Source: Heterobasidion occidentale
Lineage: Eukaryota > Basidiomycota > Agaricomycetes > Russulales > Bondarzewiaceae
Assembly (NCBI GenBank): GCA_039111635.1
Contig: JBCAQO010000008.1
Coordinates: 2,356,001 to 2,420,000 of the forward strand
Reading direction: 5' to 3'
Length of the DNA: 64,000 nucleotides
The notes under the pieces were generated by a model that did not search any database, was not told the origin of the DNA, and worked only from the letters and a program-made list of their open reading frames with translations. The position numbers and the translations under genes were made by a program. Within the stretch, counting starts at the first letter, position 1. Each line of letters begins with the position of its first letter. This document shows positions 1 to 12,111 of this stretch, piece by piece.

Positions 1-2446
1 CGGTGGCGGGTGGCATCGGCGCGCGTGACAGCCATGCGTCGATAGATGCATTGTGGCGTGTGCAGACAGCAGACAGGGGGTCAGGCGGAAGCGCTTCCTC
101 TTCCATGCCAGACGCGCCCGTGTCGGGATGTGCATCGCGTCCCCCTCGGACGTCCGGAATTCCGGGATGAACTCGCTTTTCCGTGATTCCCCATAGCTCA
201 CCTGCAATCGAGTCAACTCGTGTTCTGCGGCCGGTCGTGTCTTGAGTGCAAAGTTTGAACCTTGAATGCATGCTTCCCACTTCGCCCAACAAGGACATGC
301 CCTGGTGCTCGAGGCGCTTCCACAGCCACGAGGCTGATAGACCCTTCGAGGTGCTTGAGAAATGAGTCGACACGTCCGTTGATCAAGTGCTCCATTGCCC
401 CTTGGAGCCTCCACCTCGAGGCAGGAGGGCCAGTTCAACGCAACATTTGGCGTCAATTTCTCCATCCGCGCTTTTTTCGGTCTTCATTTCTAACCCCCAC
501 GTTTGCTGATATATCACACCTTCGCTTCTTGAACTTCTATCCCCGAACCGTATGTCAGATTGACTTGTGGACTAGGTAATATACCTTGCTTACGTCCTTT
601 TTCGATCCATGGTGCTGAGGGAATTGCACCAGATTATGAACTCATGATATACCACATCATTCATCAATATCGCAGGGACGTGGATCGAACAGATCCTCCG
701 CCGTGGGCGCGCGCACCTCAGCTACGGTTATCTGTAGCATGCCCATCGACCCTGTCCAAATGGTTCATGGAAGCCCACAACACGGAGGTGGCTTTTGAAA
801 GCCGAAACTTTGGCCAATCTTTCTTCCCTATATGAATGTTTCTTTTGACACCGTGCCGCATGACAGCCACGTCCACCTAAAACGTCGTCATCCTGCGGCA
901 GACTGGTCCGAGACGTGATCTCATATCCGCCTTGAAGGTTTGTTTCGCATTTCCATATATCGATGCCGACGCGGATCAATGTGATGATACCAACAGATAA
1001 ACTGCGCTCGATGATCAATCGACGCTGGACGATGCCGGAGAAATGGTGGGAATTTAGGGGCTACACACGAGCTCATGGGAGGCCTCCCTTTGATTGAAGG
1101 CTGTGTATGAGCTGACTTCAAAAAAGGCCAGGAAGATCAGTTCGTCCCCCCTCATGACCGAATTGACGGAAAGCATCTCAGACACCTGAAGCGCTCTCTG
1201 TGCGGCACGAGGCCTCACGGGACCAGCATGAGATCAATGATGCAGTCGTCATTACCTATGAAGGTCAAAACATGGAAAACGCGTGCAAGGGGGACGCTGT
1301 TCATTATACAACAATTGCCTTCACTCTCCTAGTCGGACTTGAGGCTTCATCCGACGGGGCGGGGGCAAAGGGGGTTCAATCCTTTGACCGCAGCATCCTT
1401 ACGAAGCTTTCTGGACATTCATTTATGTCCCAAACCGTTTCAAGTACCAAATATGCAAATCTGAAAGGTGACATTCACTCTTCGACAACAAATTTAAATT
1501 CGCAACAGATCATTGACGTACTCTGAATGTCCTTGTGTTACACCTTCACCTTGAGCGATGATCGCATCCGTCCTTGCCTTCAACGTCGGGGGAAGAAAGT
1601 CCGCCGCCTTACACTGTCGCTAAAGCGTCACAGGCATTCATTGAGTTGAGTTTCAAGAAACAAACCTTGTCAGGCTGCAGCTTCTTTGAATGTCATACTG
1701 TGGAACAGAGCGTCTGGAACCTTTCTATTGCCAGGGGTCCCGTAAGGGGAAGACATATCCCTGGATACGAACTTCCTGATCAGCACGTCATTTCGACTGC
1801 GCGAATTCTCAGCTTGCCCACGCACCTTCTAAAAGCAGATATCAATGTCAGGGGGTGGCCGTGGCGTTCATAACAGCTTTCACAATGCCAAAGAGCGTTT
1901 TCGTCATGAGTTGTATATGTAGACGATAGACCACCGGTTCTAGTATGCCCGATGTCGCACACATGGCTCCTGTTGTCGCCATAGTATCTTCTAGGGGAGC
2001 AAGACGAAAAAACTGACACATATGTAGAACGTTCTACCAAAGTTTCACGATGACAAGTCTCGGAGATTTGATGTTGAGTTATGTGGGTCCCAGATGACGA
2101 AGGGGGCACACGGCCAATCACGAACGCCTCACCGCTGACCCTCGCGGACGCGGCACGGCCTAAGGTTCGTTCAGCAGGTCTCCATCACGGGAAAATGAAC
2201 GTCGGAACCGGTGCAGCAGCGAAAGGGCCAGTCACAGACTGTCTACGAGACAGGGGCACCAGGAACATTGTTGTATACAAAGGCACGAAGTAGGCGCGCA
2301 ATGAAAGAGTCGTCCCAAAGCGGGGGCGGGCGGTGACATGGGGACATGGGGACATGTGTTTGTTGAGGGGATGGGAGAAGGTGCGGCTGTTGCCCTATTT
2401 CATGCAGTGATAGGCACAGAGATAGCAGAACAAGCTTGCGATGGAG
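1..2446. other. No gene recognised in the first 2.4 kb
   Basis: I see no convincing coding exon on either strand: the open frames are short, have no recognisable motif and lack paired splice signals. Composition is about 50% GC. It may be intergenic DNA or the decayed remains of an element, but no terminal repeats or transposase motifs are visible. Confidence 0.5.
2335..2356. repeat. Short tandem repeat, unit GGGACATG
   Basis: Nearly three consecutive copies of the 8-mer GGGACATG, the first lacking its first two bases. It lies between the gene-poor left end and the small minus-strand gene. No function is evident. Confidence 0.7.
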
Positions 2447-3091
2447 TTACGGAGACGTATGAGCGTTAATCTTGCGGTTCAAAGGGCACGCAGAGCCGTG
2501 TTTTTTTTCGGACTTGTTCGCCCAGTTGACAGCGACCAAGGCTTCACCGGATGCCAAGGTAAGTGTTCTAGGTTCCGTCAAATCCGTTAATGAGCCAATG
2601 CCTTTGAACCTTTGGCGTGTCTCTACTGCGATTGATGCTTGATATGTGATTGAACCTTGAAGAGTAAGAAAAAGGGGTGTAGATACTTTCTTGATGGAAG
2701 GTGGCGGGGTGACAGCAATAGTTGTACCTGTGCGTTCGAGAATTGGGCGAATCGCGTCATGAAGCGCCCGATAGTCACTAAGAGTGAGACGAAGAATGGG
2801 AAGGCGTACCTGTCTTTTGGACAAAAATGAACACATGAAGGCTCACGGGCGTGAATACGTCTTAGATAGTAGATGCCAGGTGGACATCCTACGAAACACA
2901 GACATGACGCATGGATGACGACAATGAGCATCCAGTCGAAAATGTATACATCCTTTGAGAGGTCTTTCCTTCAGCTGACAGTTTCTGGCTCCAGTGCTGA
3001 CGAAATTGTTGAAAGCTGAGATTCTGCAGGGTGCCAGGGTTGGGAAGAGCGTTACGCTGCTCAAGCGCTCACGGGCACGGCCGCGTGACAT
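2447..3091 (-). CDS. Small hypothetical protein, structure partly unresolved
   Basis: I do not recognise this gene. The clearest part is the 3' exon, roughly 2447-2819. It follows a cag acceptor and begins VRLPILRLTLSDYRALHDAI, then gives a proline-containing stretch and a beta-rich segment ending in a basic tail. A plausible start is the ATG at 3091 with a 49 nt GTGAGC...CTGCAG intron, giving MSRGRAQSQLSTISSALEPE, but the join between this and the 3' exon is not clear: an in-frame stop must be removed by another intron or a sequence correction. It is divergent from the RING gene, with about 180 bp between start codons. The 3' exon is fairly secure; the start and middle are inference. Confidence 0.4.
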
Positions 3092-3270
3092 GCTTCGCGC
3101 TAAATGGTGTCGCTGCGCGTCACCTCAGATCTGTGATCACACCGGCCGACTCCCAATTGCGCTCCCCTCACTACACGATATCGGAGGTTTCACTTTACAG
3201 ATTCAGCCTCTTTTTGTATCAACATATAGAAAGTCCAACAGCCGTCCGGCTTCACTACTCAATATTCAAG

Positions 3271-4591
3271 ATGTCCGGTGGGATTGTTACGAGATCTCAG
3301 AACAAACCGAGACGGTCAGGTCGCATTAGTGGAGCACAAACTCCCAAGCGAGGTGCGCTCTCTAGCCAGTGCAGCTCAGTTCTATTCAATGGCCCGGGGC
3401 GTTTTGCGCATCCGTAGGATCTATCGTATATGCGGTCGGCGGACGGGAGTGCAATAGCTAACCTCTCGTCGGTCTTAGGACCCACCATGTTCGTACAGAT
3501 CGAATCAGTCAGGCGACCTTCGAAGAGAAAGCGGTCGCCTAGGGTTGAGCGCGAGCGCGAGCGAGAAAATATCCCCGTGGCCGCACCCTCTGCCTCTATG
3601 GGCTCACGAGTCCCATCGTTTCGAGTTGCTCGCATTTCGCAGGCACAGAAGAGGCTCTTGGAGCATGAGACGGCATTGAAGGAGAAGGAAAGAGATATAA
3701 AGCGCAGAGAGGTGGATGTGGATAAGAAGCTAGAGACTATGCGCCAAGCTGAGTTCGTCATTGATAAAAGCGAATCCACTTTAGCGTCGGTCAGAAAGGA
3801 GTTGCTCGAATTCGCGGATCTTCACATCATACCTGGTGCAGAGGCGACTCTGCAGCGGCTTGAAGCAGATTTTACCTGCCCACTGTAAGCTGCTTGCTTC
3901 TCGAAGCAATCTCGTATATCTCAATATGACCGTACACAGGTGCTTGGACGTCATGTATGTCGCGCGTCCTGAGCCGTTTCGAGGTGCTTATGATTTGCGG
4001 ACTTCCCTCGCAGGGCTTGTCCGTACGCACTCAACGCTCCACGATGCGGGCATACGTTCTGCGGCCTGTGTTTGCTACAGTGGTATTTTTCCTGTTTGCA
4101 TGGCTGTGGAGGCTGGCATGAGCAGGTTGAATGCCCCATCTGTCGCTCGCCTTCCCAAATCGCCCACGGGCTCCTGCCGCGGTCTATATTTTCATGCCCA
4201 TTCATTCCGAACCGCCTTGTCGGGAACCAAATTGACGAGTCCGTGACCAAACTCAGTGCTATGGGGGCGTTGGCGTCTCGCGCTATGAACATCACAATCG
4301 GAGGTTCGAACAAGAAGAAACGGAAGGTGTCGGAAATAGAAGAAGAGAAGATATCTCCTATCGTTATGGACTGGGCCGAAAACGGCTCAAGTAAGCAGGA
4401 TTGGACCAAGAGAATGGAGTGGGTTGAACACTTTTTTTAATCCCTTTCGCCTGAGAATAATTGTCGTACATCCCCTGACTAACATTGGTGGTCATAGACG
4501 TGGGCGCACTGAGATGGCCTTCATCACGTCTCAATGGGGTTCTCTTACACCATACGATTTTTTGGACGTGAAGAAACGTCTAGGAGTATGA
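3271..4591 (+). CDS. Coiled-coil RING finger protein (putative E3 ubiquitin ligase)
   Basis: Five exons (3271-3352, 3479-3884, 3940-3954, 4014-4418, 4498-4591) sum to exactly 333 codons plus stop. The N-terminus is basic, with KRKRSP and a run of alternating R and E. A charged coiled coil follows (LLEHETALKEKERDIKRREV). Then comes a RING: CPLCLDVMACPYAL, CGHTFCGLC and VECPICR, giving the cysteine/histidine spacing of a C3HC4 finger, with an extended tryptophan-containing insert. A lysine-rich KKKRKV segment near the C-terminus could be a nuclear signal. RING proteins normally bring an E2 enzyme to a substrate; the substrate here is unknown. The family is common in agaricomycetes. The second zinc-binding cysteine is encoded in the 15 nt third exon. 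The last intron uses a GTGGGT donor, chosen because it keeps the frame into the conserved tail. Confidence 0.85.
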
Positions 4592-4899
4592 TGTGCAGCA
4601 TCTTTGAACGAAGTCGCTTTCGGCTGAAATCTCCGGCTCACAAGGTTCAGACGGTGGTGCATGCCTTCCATTTTCCTCGCAACACGTGCATTCCCCCTCC
4701 CGGGCGTCCTTCCTTTCGCCTCGAGGCTTCATTGTTTGCCCCATGTAATCAATTTTTTGTTTATTCCATATACTGCCTTGATCACGCGTTTGAACAGTGT
4801 TGCATAATTTCAATGCCCATGCTATCTTGCCGAAGTACCTATGTGACTCTCCATGCCTTCCATTCATGACGGCGATATCTTGTACTACATTGACCAAAT
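4592..4899. other. Convergent intergenic spacer
   Basis: 308 bp between the stop codons of the RING gene (+) and ARP8 (-). It should hold both 3' UTRs; no coding or RNA feature is seen. Confidence 0.6.
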
Positions 4900-7669
4900 T
4901 TACAAATAGAAGCAACGTTCACGCAGCCCCCGCATGCCGAGGAGGTCCTGTGTATCGAGTCATGCACGTTCAGTGAAGAGACGTCTGCGTTCCAGAAATG
5001 CCCTTACCCAGTCAGATGGTGTGATCCATAACTCTGCCACACCATCCATTTTGCCCAAGACCGCGGCCCCCTTCCACATGAGAACACGGGGATCAACGTC
5101 TTTGGGTGGAGGGATGATTTGCACCTTGTCCATGTTTACAACCAAAGGCGTCGCGATCGCTTGAAGTCTAAGTCATGCCAGAGATCGGTTTTGGCCCAAG
5201 TGCTACAGCCATCGGCCGATATAGAAATGCAGACGTACCGACTTTCCAGAGCATGCGACATCCCGGGCATCGATCCAGTACCGCCAACAACGAGCACTGC
5301 CTGGAGGTATTTGCGGATTTTCTCGTCACCGCCCGCAGCGCGCGTAGAGTTGAAGATAGCAACGTCCAAAGGGAGTTTGCTTGCTTCGAAGCATATATCA
5401 ATGTCGAACCGGTTGGTGTATGTTCCGGGAGACTTTGATCGAGGGACGTTGGCGGTGGGCTGTTGTTTGCCGTTCTCTGTCGGGTCCGCGACCAATTTGA
5501 CATCACCTTCGATATCCACATCCATTGCAGCCGCATCGCCTGAACCTTCTTCGGCAGGTGGTTGGCTAGGTGTCGGTAGCTTGGAAGAGTCTGGCTGCTC
5601 TGCTGGCGTGCCCGAACTTGTTACTGAAGGTGTGCCTGGAGATTCCATTCTCATCATTGTTTGCACCCACGGATAAATAAACAAAGTCTCGAACCCGAGG
5701 CTGGTAGAGGCGAGGGTGCACCATTGTGTTTTCCCGCCACGGATGGCGTCTGTGAGCTCGATGGCGTCGCTTGTCGCACTTCTGTCGGGCCGGGGAAAAA
5801 GGCGGCCTCAGGGCGCGTGAAAAGGTGTTGTGTCGATATGATCATAGCTTGAGTCTATGCGCTGATGCTCAGAAATTGCATCTAAAATAAGGGGAAATCT
5901 TGGAAACGTACATACTGGTCTGCTGGAAGAGAGTCGCGGTGTTCCCGGGGTCAGATATCTCATCTGAGACATCAGGGTGTTGAATTGGCCGCATGCCTAT
6001 CCGCTTTCTCTCAAATTCGATGACACGAGGCTCGAAGAGACACTGACGGGGCATACGCCGTTAGAAAGGATATGCTGCAAGATTTATCACAGTAAACATG
6101 CCATGGGTGCCAATATGAGCTCATCATAAGCACGAAGCCCGTATTTTTCGGTAGCCTTCCCAGGCTGCCGGACCACGAAATCGTACAGATTGAGAGCGAC
6201 GTCGCCCTAGATAAGGCAAATAAGTCAAGATGTCAATCCTGAGGACTCGATATCCATACCTCTGCTAAAGTACACAACCTGGTCTTCAGATCTTCCATCA
6301 CGGCCCAGTCGTAGGATCGCGCAAGATTGATGTCTCGATAAGGAAAGCTAATTCTCTCAAGTAACACGTACAGAAACTCTGTAATGTAGTCCCCGCCCAT
6401 ATTGAGGTACATCCTGTGTGCGTTGAGCATGAGTATATCGTGCACAACATCTCTTACCTAGTATCCGCGACAATCATGCCTTCTTCAACGCATGCTATCG
6501 TTGTGGTGACTGCGCCCATGTTCACAACACAAGCGCTCGAGATACCTGCACCGTACGTCGCAGCCAGGGATTCCTAGACAAAATTGATCATGCCAAATAC
6601 GGAGAAGACATGGCGGATGAGTTACCTGCTGTACACACAATTGCTTGAAACCCATTCTCATCAATATTAACGAAGCCATATCGCGAACATAGGACCGGTC
6701 ATAGAAGTCTGGTATCACCAACATCACGGAATAGTCCTGACGTCGAGTCAGCTAAGCTAGTGCGACGTGGCATATAAAATACCTTATAAGCTCGTGCTTC
6801 GATGCCGAATCTGTCACTCAACGTTACACTGATTATTGTTTCTACGTCGTCAAGAATCATTTGATTGGATGGATAGTCCCTCGTATTGAATTTCGTCCCG
6901 TAGAAAGGCCGCCGCACAGTGTATCCTAGACGTGATGGATCTGATAGAAGAAGAGCCTGAAAGAATTTGGCAAGGCTTGAAACTTGATCAAGCGAGAAAT
7001 GTTGTCCAAGGCTCACCTTCTCTCCCACCAAAAATTCCTCCCCCTTCGATTCAAGTATCCAATGTGTACGGAACGGGTCGTTCTCCTCCGCGATTATCTC
7101 TGGCTTAATTTGTTCGTTGAACACGGAAGCCTTATTCGCAGCATCAGGCGTGACTCGTAATTTGTAGAATCGCATCCGATCTCGCAGAGACGTCTGAATC
7201 AACGAGATCTTCTCGTCAAACTAGTTTCTCGTCAGGTGTCAGCAACTGTCTGCAGGTCGTCACAGCAAAAACCTCACTGGATCGTCGGAGGCAGGCGTTA
7301 CAGCATACTCGTCACTGCTAGACAACGGAGCAGTCATCTTTGGACGCCCCTTGCGGGGGCGCGAGATGCCTTCTACAAAGATGGGAGGAGGGACTGGATT
7401 TCTAGAATTTCGAGCGATGATATTTGGGATCGTGGCAGGATTCATATCACAGGCGCGTCCAATACGAAGGTTTTGTGATCCCGGATGAATGACGATGACT
7501 CGAGATCCTCTTCTGGTCTGTCAGATCCTTGAGTGCGTTGGAGTGAATATGGAGTAAGACTTTCTGATACCTCCGTAGAAGTCAAAGACACGTCCTCAGC
7601 AGCTCTTTGTTTTCCAGCTTTTCGAGCCCAAATGGTTTGTGATTCGCTTTTTAGATAGGATGTGCTCAT
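4900..7669 (-). CDS. ARP8: Actin-related protein 8 (INO80 chromatin remodelling subunit)
   Basis: Arp8 is a nuclear actin-fold subunit of INO80 that binds nucleosomes. The gene has many exons. The frame is anchored by VIVIHPGSQNLRIGRACD (the Arp8-type first beta strands, minus strand about 7445-7500), then IPDFYDRSYVRDMASLILMR, then YGAGISSACVVNMGAVTTTI around a phosphate-binding-like loop, a YGGDYITEFL-type segment, and VLVVGGTGSMPGM. The last exon, after a GTAAGG intron, is DLLGMRGLRERCFYL, the expected C-terminal box. The central Arp8-specific insert is Ser/Pro-rich. I start at the ATG at 7669; an in-frame ATG 72 nt upstream is possible. Exon 1 ends STE before a GTATCA donor and joins TRRGSRVIVI. 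It is convergent with the RING gene. No break in the fold was noticed. Confidence 0.9.
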
Positions 7670-9420
7670 GTGCTTTGGGTTCGGCCTGTCGCGATCGGTT
7701 ACACGTTTATGGTGAACGGCTCTCCAATGGATACATGACAACGCGTGTTACTGACTGCAGTGGTACATGGAAGCCCGTGTAGCGCATGCCCTGCGTGTCA
7801 TCGCGCTTGATGTTGGGTATTCCTCGCGGCATTGGGAGAAGTGAAGATTCACGTTGCCCAGACGCTGTTGTGCGCTCAATGGGGTGCGGCGGCGAGTGTG
7901 GCTCGAGTTGAGATGGCGGACTTCATTCATGGTGGCGGTGCAAAGTTCACATTCCGCGATGTTCAGAATATTCTCCGTCCTCATCATCTTGCAGATGCCC
8001 ATCTATCACCAGTACTTGCGAATGAGCAGCGATGGTCTTTCTAGATCTAGGAATGCTCACATATCGCAGGGCAGATGGGCCAAGCGCTCATGAACATCCT
8101 TCATTCTGGATCTAATTATCAACAAGCTTTCTCATCGTTTCGCTGTCACTAACTCCGCGTTACAGAGTTTCGTTTGGATCCCCCTCTTCATTACGGAAGG
8201 CATGATGCAGATGGAGATCCAAAATTGTGAATGTTCTCCTTGAGCTCACAGATTCTTCCGATAGAAGGACAATTCACGCTTATTAGGCGTCCTCCACTGC
8301 ATGAAATCCTATTCGGAGCATGGGAAGATGATGAAAAGTGCCCCCAATCACCGTTTCCTCGACAATATACTGACAACCGAAACATGGAGGCAATATCCTT
8401 TGCTCTCATCACATTGACAAACGCACACTCTTCATTTGCGCCGGAGGGAGCGATAAGGTGATTTATTTATTCAGGCCCCTTGAAAAGAAGTGATCACAAG
8501 GCTGCCTCCAGGATGTTTTCCAAAACCTCGTGCATTACATGCGTAGCAGCAGGCTGAAGCACCTTTTCTCAACATAGAAGGGGCGAGTCCACTTCTCGGC
8601 CGCCTTTGTGGCCCGAGAGTATCGAACCTCGTGATCCTGTACTCTTAGCGCGCAGGCCATAGGGGAGGAGCTTGCCTTACATGGGGCCCCCATGAGGAAC
8701 ATCCGCGGTTCGCCACTAAATTCTGACTGGTTCGCAGCATAATCTTTCACCCAGTGATAGCCCGATTTTGACGTTCGTGCGTTCTAGGAAGTACTCGGGT
8801 ACACATCGGTGGTGCAATCGGTATGACTTCTGCGTTTCACAATTTTTTTCCCGGCTCACTGGACAGGATGTGAAAGCCCTGGCTGCCATTGCGTGGTCCT
8901 GTGTCGTTCGGGAATATGGCGGTTTGTTTCTGATTGATTTGGGTCGCTGACATGCCCCAACAAAAATAATATTTCCGCTTGCGAGGTCCACTGCCCCATG
9001 CGCGCTCCGTCAAGTGTCACTTTTCATTACTCGGTCTAGAATCCCCTCTCCTGATCTGGCTGAAAATTTGTTTACCACGAGTGAGTCCAGACAAGGCCCC
9101 TGCGGCGCATCATATATCACGGGTCGCCCAAACAAATGAACCACGATGAAAGTTGTGAGTTACATGAGAAGCTCTACAATTCCCCTTGCGCATTTGTGCC
9201 TTTCATCCGCAAAGTAGAGCTTCACCTGATTCGTTCCAACCACTTTTCACTGTCATGACGTTAAAGTTTCGTTTTTGGTCTCACACAGTACAAAAAATAG
9301 GTAGCTTGATGGTTGATGCCTACGTACAATAGATTACATGTGCGAAATAAAACTGACAAGTGTCCAACGTCCAACTCCCATTCCATCACACAAAAAAACC
9401 AATGGTCGGATAATTGACAA
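7670..9420. other. 1.75 kb without a confident gene
   Basis: Upstream of ARP8 and downstream of the large minus-strand gene. Short open frames exist on the plus strand (about 7832-8044 and 8231-8461) but I could not join them into a plausible spliced protein or recognise a domain. A degraded tRNA-like B-box lies near 8600-8700. It may be regulatory DNA plus decayed sequence. Confidence 0.45.
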
Positions 9421-11832
9421 TCACCGGAGGCGCTTCAACGTTAACAACGACTTTAATGGCGTTGACCGACGTCTACCCTTTTGTAGGGTCTGGCCGCCCG
9501 CACTCTGAGTTGCACCCTCACTGTCGCGCCGGGCCTCGTTCTCGTTCCTCCGGTCACACTGCGGCGTACCGATTGACGCGGTCCCCAACGAGATGCGAAA
9601 CGGCGACCGCTTGTTCTCCTTTTCCGCAGACGCCATCGAGCCCTTTCGGGAGCGCAGCCCCTTGGCCTTGCGGTGGAGCTGAGGGGACACGGACCGTGAG
9701 CCTTTGGGGACCTTAGCCGAGGCGGCAGGGACCCGTCCGGGAGAGACAACGGTGGTGATATCTGAACGGTTCAATTGGTTGACAAAGGGACCGACTCCGG
9801 CTCCGGAAAAGTTGTCTTTCTGGGTTTGCGGCGTATGATGGGCTTGCGGGCGGCGATGATCGGGTGTGGTAAGATGGGGGAGGGTAGTATATGCCGAGGC
9901 GCTGTCCCCATTACCCAGGACAATAACATCGGCGAGGCGTGTCGTGGTAATCGCGTTGTCTGCATTGGTGAAACACTCCCTGAGCGGCGATGGCTGCCAG
10001 GTTGGTGATGTAGTCTTCAATGGTTCTTGAGTTGGCGTCCTGTCTGCGGAATCGTCCCCGCCGTCTTTAGCGGGCGGCGGTGCGAAGTGGACACTCTTCG
10101 CGCGTTTCAGAATCCCGTGAATCTTCCTGGGTGTAGGCGCATCGCGTGCGGGGTCCGACCCCATAAACGCGGGCGTCACGGGTGTGGAAGGCGCAAGCAC
10201 GCGAGGCCCCAGATGCCGATCGGTGTGCGGAGAAAGTGGAACAGACATGGGAGCCGGAACACTGGTTGAAGTGGCGGGGGTAGACTGTGGGCGTCGTGCA
10301 TCGATAAGAACCCGTTCTGAATGGCGCTTTCCCTGGCCCGCCGTGTGGGGCGGATCGATCCGAGAGGGTTTACGAGTGTATGTCTGAGATTGAGCTTCGA
10401 GTGGTCGACGAGTGAGAGAGCCTGGAGCAGAAGATCGTTGCCGGCCCTTAGATGAGGGCTGAAGATCCTGATCGTCGTCTACGGATGCAACAGCATCGAG
10501 ATTGGTCCCGATGGATGGTCGAGGTATAGCAAGAGCGCCGTACTGAGCTAAGAGATCCTGAGCGAATGCCCATTCATCTTCAGGCGAGAGCGGGGGAGAG
10601 CGAGAGGGCAGCGGCAACGGCGGCGGTTCGAAAGACCTGGGGTCCTGAGGAGAAGGGAGCGTGAGGTTGGCAATTTGTGACCTGAGGTTCCCGATCATGT
10701 CGCTAACCGGGATGGGCGAGACACTCCGGTCGCCCTGCAGAGAGAATCGTGGGGAGTGATCCAAGGGAGAGCCTCTGAACGCAGTGGGTATTCCAGGATA
10801 CGAGTCAATCTCAGGTGGTTCTGCCAGCTTCAGAGTTAATGGGGCAGGTAGGTTCCGACCCCGGCGCGTAGCGAGAAGAATAGGCTTGTCTGGGGAAGGA
10901 GATCCACCTCTGGAAGAAGGGGACTGCGGCAGCGTGCAGGTCGAAGTCGATATCCTGATTTCCGGAACGTTCAGCTGTCGGAGCTCGTTCAAAATAGCCA
11001 CGTTCGCATCGATCCTGTCCATATCAGCGAGTAGAGATATCCCAAGTCGATGGATGTCGACGGTAGATTCGCCAAGCTGTAAGCATAGTTCGCGATCGGT
11101 CGCAGAGACGAGCAGAGACCATTGGCTGCGGGAACCATCACTGCTCATCGATGTATCTAGCGCATGAGATGAGCATTCGATGGCAGAGGGTATGTTATGT
11201 TGGTGTGAAGAGCCATGAGACAAGCTTGTTCCAGCATTAGAATATTCAAGAGCGTTGAATGCTTCCATATTGAGGCCAGATGGAGATGCACAAAGAGAGG
11301 AGCAAGATAGTGCGGATGTCCTCGACGCAACGCTCACTTGACTGAGGTCTTTGATGCCATTCTGGAAGCCCTCAGAGCCCGTCAAACGAAGCACGCGAAT
11401 GAATCAAAGATGTGCACGCACCCTCCATCGTTCCAAGTCACGATCGCTCTCAGGCATGAGAGACGAGCGCGCGCGAGTCAAAGAAGACACGAGAACACCT
11501 CCAGGTTGATTTATCTCCGAACCTTTCCTTATCGGTATCAGCAAGCCAGCATCTGCGTCCACCAAAGACAACCGAGGTGCTACTTCTCTGGCCACAAGAG
11601 GGCACGGGGGCAACTCTCCAGCGAAAACGCCGTCGTAATCAGGCGATGGAAGACACTTGAAACTCGAAGATTGAGACGGAAGCGAAGGATACTCGTCAAG
11701 GCCAGGAATAGCGCGGATATCAAAGCTGGCCGTAGAACTGCTAGAAGAGATCTTTGCGGATGGCGGAAACAAGAGTTGAGGTTCTAGGTCGGGCGAGGAG
11801 ATGTCAAGATTCTGCGATGCTGAATGAACCAT
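9421..11832 (-). CDS. Large disordered Ser/Pro-rich protein with PP1-docking-like motif
   Basis: Two exons (11832-11422 and 11361-9421) separated by a 60 nt intron (GTGCGT...TTCCAG) give 783 residues in one frame. No catalytic domain is recognised. The only predicted-folded stretch is near residues 200-260, a helical region rich in L, D and I (SATDRELCLQLGESTVDIHR). The rest is low complexity, rich in S, P, R and T. Near 10084-10119 it encodes GILKRAKSVHFAP, whose KSVHF fits the RVxF consensus for protein phosphatase 1 binding. The C-terminus is basic, with LKSLLTLKRLR as the last residues and RSRKGSMASAEKENKRSP before it. I prefer the ATG at 11832; the in-frame ATG at 11985 would add a less typical 51-residue leader. 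The cell role is unknown; a scaffold or cell-cycle regulator is inference only. Confidence 0.75.
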
Positions 11833-12050
11833 GTTCGCTGAAGACGAGAGGTGTATTTCTAAATGATTGGACAGCGGGCGAGCCCACCGAGGAGAATTCG
11901 CTGCCGTTAAGGCCAAGTTGCAAGCGCAAAGCGGCAGTGCAAGCACGGCCGGTGCCGCGCCATGACGCACGCCCGGCACGCTCACATCTGCTCACATGCA
12001 CGAACTGAACGGATGGCTATGCTGCATGCCTCAGTCCCGCAGCACCACCC

Positions 12051-12060
12051 CTATATATGT
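12051..12060 (+). promoter_or_regulatory. TATA-like box before the DUF7330-type gene
   Basis: CCTATATATG about 55 bp before the ATG at 12112, within the 279 bp divergent promoter. The core is nearly palindromic, so it could serve either direction. Function is inferred from position. Confidence 0.4.
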
Positions 12061-12111
12061 AACCCTGCGCCATGGATTGCTCTCATCCTGCCTTGTTGAT
12101 CAGAGACCAGC

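Noticed and set aside
1..2446. Transposon or prophage-like element at the left end
   Set aside because: No terminal repeats, target duplications or transposase/integrase motifs were visible.
4534..4869. 111-codon plus-strand open frame after the RING gene
   Set aside because: It overlaps the last RING exon in another frame and has no domain or splice context; most of it is 3' UTR.
7767..7845. Plus-strand peptide resembling an AraC-type helix (VIALDVGYSSRHWEK)
   Set aside because: Only 25 codons before a stop, no continuation in any frame, and AraC regulators are bacterial. Chance.
8586..8700. tRNA-like sequence with a GGTTCGATACT B box on the minus strand
   Set aside because: The acceptor ends can pair but the T stem has several mismatches and no D or anticodon arm forms. 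At best a decayed tRNA or SINE fragment.
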